Positions 7,423 to 10,538 of a DNA stretch of 10,538 nucleotides are shown piece after piece. The notes under the pieces are model-generated. The model saw only the letters and a program-made list of their open reading frames with translations. It had not been told where the DNA came from and made no database searches. Where the stretch lies: positions 523-11,060 of the forward strand of contig DFQX01000074.1 in assembly GCA_002381155.1 (NCBI GenBank), written 5' to 3'. The DNA comes from Flavobacteriaceae bacterium UBA3478. GTDB lineage: Bacteria; Bacteroidota; Bacteroidia; Flavobacteriales; Flavobacteriaceae. How positions within the stretch are numbered: position 1 is the first letter of the stretch; the number at the start of each line of letters is the position of its first letter. The translations under genes were made by a program, and so were the position numbers.

Positions 7423-7450
7423 AACGAGAAGAACTTTACTTCTTCTCGTT
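7423..7450. repeat. 11-bp inverted repeat spanning the secDF stop codon
   Basis: AACGAGAAGAA (7423-7433) pairs perfectly with TTCTTCTCGTT (7440-7450), leaving a 6-base loop (7434-7439) that contains the secDF TAA stop (7438-7436 on the minus strand). In the secDF mRNA this hairpin would lie just before the terminator hairpin. It lacks a GC-rich stem and an adjacent U-run, so it is not itself a standard terminator. Confidence 0.75.
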
Positions 7451-10351
7451 GCCTTTGCCTAATGTGTCAAACATCACTGGCGTTGCAATGAACAATGACG
7501 AGTAAGTACCAACTACGATACCGATAATCATTGCGAACATAAACCCTCTAAGTGTCTCACCTCCGAAAATAAAGATCGCTAGTAATACGATAAGGGTAGT
7601 TAATGAGGTATTCAATGTACGGCTTAGCGTTGAGTTTAATGCCTCATTTACATGATCACCCTGCTTCCATCCTTTGAGACCAATGATCTCTCTAATACGG
7701 TCGAAAACTACTACGGTATCGTTTAATGAATATCCGATTACCGTAAGAATAGCCGCAATAAAGGCTTGGTCAATCTCCATGTTGAAAGGCATAAACGCAC
7801 TGGTTGCTGAGAACACCCCAAGTACAATGATTACATCGTGGAATACCGCAGTAACCGCTCCTAATGAGAATTGCCACTTTCTAAAACGAAGTAGGATATA
7901 TAAGAATACAATAGTCAGTGACCCAAAGATCGCTAGCACTGCATTTTTCTTAATATCATCCGCAATGGTAGGACCCACTTTTACTGATTGAAGAATACCC
8001 ACCGTCTTATCATCACTACCTACTGTGAAGTCTTCAATTGAAAAACCGTCAGGGAGGTAAGGTAGAAGTGTATTGAAAAGAAGTCCTTGGATTTCTTGAT
8101 CCACCTCAATACCCTCAACATCTACTTTATAAGGAGTAGTCACTTTAATCTGGTTCGCTGCTCCAAAGGTCTTTACATTAGTACCACTACCTAAAACATC
8201 AGTAAGCCCAGATGAAATTTCTGTTGGGTTTACTTCATTTTCAAAACGAATCTGATACGTGCGACCACCAACAAAATCCACACCTTGTTGTAAACCAGTA
8301 GTGAAAAGCGAGGTTAATGATCCTAACACTAATACACCAGAAATTACATAAGCCGTTTTACGAGCTTTCAAGAAGCCAAAGTTTACTGAAGATAGCAGAT
8401 TAGCTGTAGCAGCAGTAGCGAACTTTAAGCTTCTACCCTTAGTAGCTAAATAACCTTCGATAAGTAAACGGGTGATGAAAATCGCTGTGAAAAGCGAAGT
8501 TAGAATACCGATTAATAAAGTCGTTGCGAATCCTTTGATAGGTCCTGAACCGAACATAAATAAAATAACGGCAGTAAGACCAGTAGTGATATTCGCATCC
8601 AAAATCGAAGAAAGTGCATTTGAGAATCCATCGCTGATTGAGAGTGCTAATCCTTTGCCTTTGCGAAGTTCTTCTTTGATACGTTCAAAGATCAGTACGT
8701 TTGCATCTACCGACATACCAATGGTAAGAACAATACCCGCAATACCTGGTAAAGTTAATACGGCTCCTAAACTAGTAAGTACACCGAAGATTAAAACAAT
8801 GTTGAATACTAATGCGATATCAGCGTATAAACCTCCTCTACCATAATAGAAAATCATCCATACCAAAACAAAAATCATTGCAATCACAAAGGATAAGAAT
8901 CCACTTTCGATAGCTTCCTGACCCAATGAAGGACCAACAATTTCTGACTGAACAATCTCTGCAGAGGCTGGTAGTTTACCGGCTCTAAGTACGTTTGCAA
9001 TATCCTTAGTTTCGTTGATGGTGAAAGTTCCTGTAATCTCAGAGCGTCCACCTGAAATAGGACCTGAGGATACACCAGGTGCAGTGTAAACCTTATTGTC
9101 AAGTACAATGGCAATACCTGTTTTGTTTTGATAAACATCGCCGGTTAATCGTTCCCATTCGCGAGCTCCTTTGGTATTCATCATCATGCTTACCGCTGGC
9201 TTTCCGAATTGGTCGAAAGTATCTTGAGCATCAGAAACTACATCCCCAGAAATACGAGGCGTTCCTTCACGATTTGAGCGAAGAGCATATAATTCTACGA
9301 TATCCGCATCAGCAGGCACACGTTGCCAAGCAAACTTAGTGTACTGTACTGCTGAAGGTAGTAGTCTTTTAATATCTGAACGTCTTAATGACTGCCCAAC
9401 ATAAGCGGTATCACGCGCTTGAACACGCACGAAAGCATTAGATCCAGGAGCTCCAGGAATCAGTTTTGCTAGCAGTGGATTTTGATTAGATAGAGAATCA
9501 GAAGCTGATTCTAATAAATCTTCAACATCATCTGATGACTGTTCTAATTCAGCCAAACGCTGATCAGCTGCTACCAAAAATTGTGATAATCCCGGTTCAG
9601 CCGCAGAAATGGTTTCCCAAAACTCTAGTTGTGCAGTAGAAGATAATAACTCCTGAGCGCGGTTGATATCGCGAGCACCAGGTAGTTCTACAAGAATACG
9701 CCCTGAGTTACCTACTCGCTGAATGTTAGGCTGAGTTACTCCAAAACCATCGATACGCTCACGAAGAACTTCGAAAGCAGAAACAATCGACTCGTCGATT
9801 TTTCTTCTAATGATTGGTTTAACCTCCGCATTATTCATCGAGAAATTGATCTCATCACTTAATGCTTTGTTCGCGAAGATCTCTGGAGAAGCAAGGGTAG
9901 TTTCACCTGCATTCGCCTCGAAAGCTTCAAAGAATAGTTCTACGTAATTCTCATCACTCTGCTTTGAAGCTGCGTCTGCAGCATCTAGAGCTTGATTGAA
10001 AGCTACGTTTTTAGTGTTATTGGCAAGACCTTTAAGAATGTCCTTAACCGAAATCTGCAGGGTTACGTTAATCCCTCCTTTAAGGTCAAGACCTTTATTC
10101 AATTCTTTCGTCTTCGCATCAGCATAAGATGTAAAACCAAAAACAGGAAGATCAGCTACAGAATCTAAATAACTCTTAGCAGCTGTTTCACGTGCTGAAA
10201 TATAATCATTAGCAGATGCGTCTACGCTAACTGAAGCGTATCGATCGGCATCCCCTTCGATTTTGTTAGTGATGAATGTAAACGATAGTTGATAGAGGCT
10301 TACTACCCCAAACAAAATCGCAAATAGTCGAATTAATCCTTTATTCTGCAT
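7436..10351 (-). CDS. secDF: Fused Sec translocase accessory protein SecDF
   Basis: Inner-membrane protein that uses the proton gradient to pull secreted proteins through SecYEG from the periplasmic side. SecD and SecF are fused, as is usual in Bacteroidota. Numbering from the ATG at 10351 (971 residues): a first membrane helix at about 6-26; a large periplasmic P1 domain at about 30-475, with DLKGGINV near 89-96 and DGFGV near 201-205; SecD helices to about 635; then the SecF half, with its first helix near 668-688, the GVDFVGGR motif at 690-697, a small periplasmic domain, and five more helices. Proton-path candidates are D549 (SVDANVLIFERI), D878 (LNDTVVVFDRI) and R911 (LSRTLNTS). A TTG codon five codons upstream (10366) would extend the frame, but MQNKGLIRLF from the ATG is the family-like start. 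Length is normal. The gene has its own promoter and converges on lgt. Confidence 0.97.
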   Translation of the reverse strand: MQNKGLIRLFAILFGVVSLYQLSFTFITNKIEGDADRYASVSVDASANDYISARETAAKSYLDSVADLPVFGFTSYADAKTKELNKGLDLKGGINVTLQISVKDILKGLANNTKNVAFNQALDAADAASKQSDENYVELFFEAFEANAGETTLASPEIFANKALSDEINFSMNNAEVKPIIRRKIDESIVSAFEVLRERIDGFGVTQPNIQRVGNSGRILVELPGARDINRAQELLSSTAQLEFWETISAAEPGLSQFLVAADQRLAELEQSSDDVEDLLESASDSLSNQNPLLAKLIPGAPGSNAFVRVQARDTAYVGQSLRRSDIKRLLPSAVQYTKFAWQRVPADADIVELYALRSNREGTPRISGDVVSDAQDTFDQFGKPAVSMMMNTKGAREWERLTGDVYQNKTGIAIVLDNKVYTAPGVSSGPISGGRSEITGTFTINETKDIANVLRAGKLPASAEIVQSEIVGPSLGQEAIESGFLSFVIAMIFVLVWMIFYYGRGGLYADIALVFNIVLIFGVLTSLGAVLTLPGIAGIVLTIGMSVDANVLIFERIKEELRKGKGLALSISDGFSNALSSILDANITTGLTAVILFMFGSGPIKGFATTLLIGILTSLFTAIFITRLLIEGYLATKGRSLKFATAATANLLSSVNFGFLKARKTAYVISGVLVLGSLTSLFTTGLQQGVDFVGGRTYQIRFENEVNPTEISSGLTDVLGSGTNVKTFGAANQIKVTTPYKVDVEGIEVDQEIQGLLFNTLLPYLPDGFSIEDFTVGSDDKTVGILQSVKVGPTIADDIKKNAVLAIFGSLTIVFLYILLRFRKWQFSLGAVTAVFHDVIIVLGVFSATSAFMPFNMEIDQAFIAAILTVIGYSLNDTVVVFDRIREIIGLKGWKQGDHVNEALNSTLSRTLNTSLTTLIVLLAIFIFGGETLRGFMFAMIIGIVVGTYSSLFIATPVMFDTLGKGNEKK

Positions 10352-10388
10352 ACTGCCTAAAATCAATTAATATAATGTCAAATGCGTG

Positions 10389-10419
10389 CAAATATATCAT
10401 TTCGCCCTAGAAATGACAA
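10389..10419 (-). promoter_or_regulatory. Probable secDF promoter (Bacteroidota type)
   Basis: On the minus strand, TTG (10419-10417) is followed by exactly 20 bases and then TATATTTG (10396-10389), a full match to the Bacteroidota -7 consensus. A start near 10383 would leave a leader of about 30 bases before the ATG at 10351. It lies downstream of the terminator of the preceding gene, so secDF should be transcribed on its own. Confidence 0.7.
10397..10416. repeat. Inverted repeat filling the secDF promoter spacer
   Basis: TCATTTC (10397-10403) and GAAATGA (10410-10416) are perfect inverted 7-base arms around GCCCTA. The 20-base element occupies exactly the interval between the -33 and -7 motifs, and the pairing stops at both edges. 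This is where a repressor or an activator that remodels the spacer could bind. Operator function is inferred. Confidence 0.5.
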
Positions 10420-10434
10420 TTATATGTAATAAAC

Positions 10435-10459
10435 AAAAAACCCCGGAAAACTTCCGGGG
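10435..10459 (-). terminator. Intrinsic terminator of the upstream minus-strand gene
   Basis: Minus-strand transcription gives CCCCGGAA, loop GTT, TTCCGGGG (10459-10441), then six U residues (10440-10435). The hairpin lies about 20 bases after the stop of the partial gene at the right edge and ends before the secDF promoter. The A-run is on the left only, so it acts in the minus direction. Confidence 0.92.
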
Positions 10460-10479
10460 CTAAACACTCTATTGGTTTC

Positions 10480-10538
10480 TTACAAATTAAGTAGCGCGTT
10501 CACCGCAGCAACTCCTTCTGCAGAATCAGCTACCTTAG
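10480..10538 (-). CDS. mdh: C-terminal fragment, probably malate dehydrogenase
   Basis: Only the last 18 codons and the TAA (10482-10480) are in the window. The minus-strand frame reads KVADSAEGVAAVNALLNL. This resembles the C-terminal helix of Bacteroidota malate dehydrogenase (pattern xxSAexVxxxNxLLxL), and I recall mdh lying upstream of secDF in flavobacteria. The enzyme would interconvert malate and oxaloacetate in the citric acid cycle. The frame is strongly supported by the terminator about 20 bases after its stop. The product name rests on a very short match plus context, so other identities are possible. Confidence 0.6.
   Translation of the reverse strand, partial: KVADSAEGVAAVNALLNL

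Noticed and set aside
8472..8846. Plus-strand open frames inside secDF (also 7674-7991 and 9079-9339)
   Set aside because: They lie antisense to a strongly conserved gene, lack recognisable domains or promoters, and have compositions expected of shadow frames.
7436..10351. SecD-SecF gene fusion as a novel architecture
   Set aside because: Fused SecDF is the ordinary form in Bacteroidota and also occurs in Bacillus; domain order and length are normal.

Overview
The window looks like chromosomal DNA from a member of the Bacteroidota, most likely a Flavobacteriales-type bacterium. The evidence is a fused SecDF, a short prolyl-tRNA synthetase without the bacterial editing insertion, the gene run folE-cysS-yidD-lgt, an OmpP1/FadL-type outer-membrane protein, and several matches to the Bacteroidota promoter (-33 TTG/TTTG and -7 TAnnTTTG). 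Shine-Dalgarno sites are mostly absent, as is usual in that phylum. This is core housekeeping DNA. I see no insertion sequence, phage gene, CRISPR array, tRNA or rRNA.

Layout. On the minus strand, proS runs off the left edge (1-1404). Divergently on the plus strand lies a pair: a Trp-rich putative lipoprotein (1469-2464) and, nine bases later, an OmpP1/FadL-like beta-barrel protein (2474-3955). A second plus-strand group follows: folE (3997-4656), cysS (4656-6149), yidD (6146-6367) and lgt (6405-7364). The first three overlap by 1 and 4 bases, so translational coupling is likely. A bidirectional terminator (7382-7413) separates lgt from the convergent secDF (7436-10351, minus). secDF has a well-formed promoter of its own, whose spacer is a perfect inverted repeat. 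Upstream of it are a terminator and the last 18 codons of another minus-strand gene, probably malate dehydrogenase (mdh).

Functional theme. Apart from two aminoacyl-tRNA synthetases and GTP cyclohydrolase I, the window is rich in envelope biogenesis: SecDF drives late steps of Sec export, YidD aids membrane-protein insertion, and Lgt lipidates prolipoproteins. The putative lipoprotein and the barrel protein are plausible clients of these routes.

No clearly new system is present. The points most worth a second look are the uncharacterised Trp-rich/Ser-Arg-rich lipoprotein and its competing starts, the proS promoter lying inside that gene's 5' end, the inverted repeat filling the secDF promoter spacer, and an 11-bp hairpin that places the secDF stop codon in its loop.
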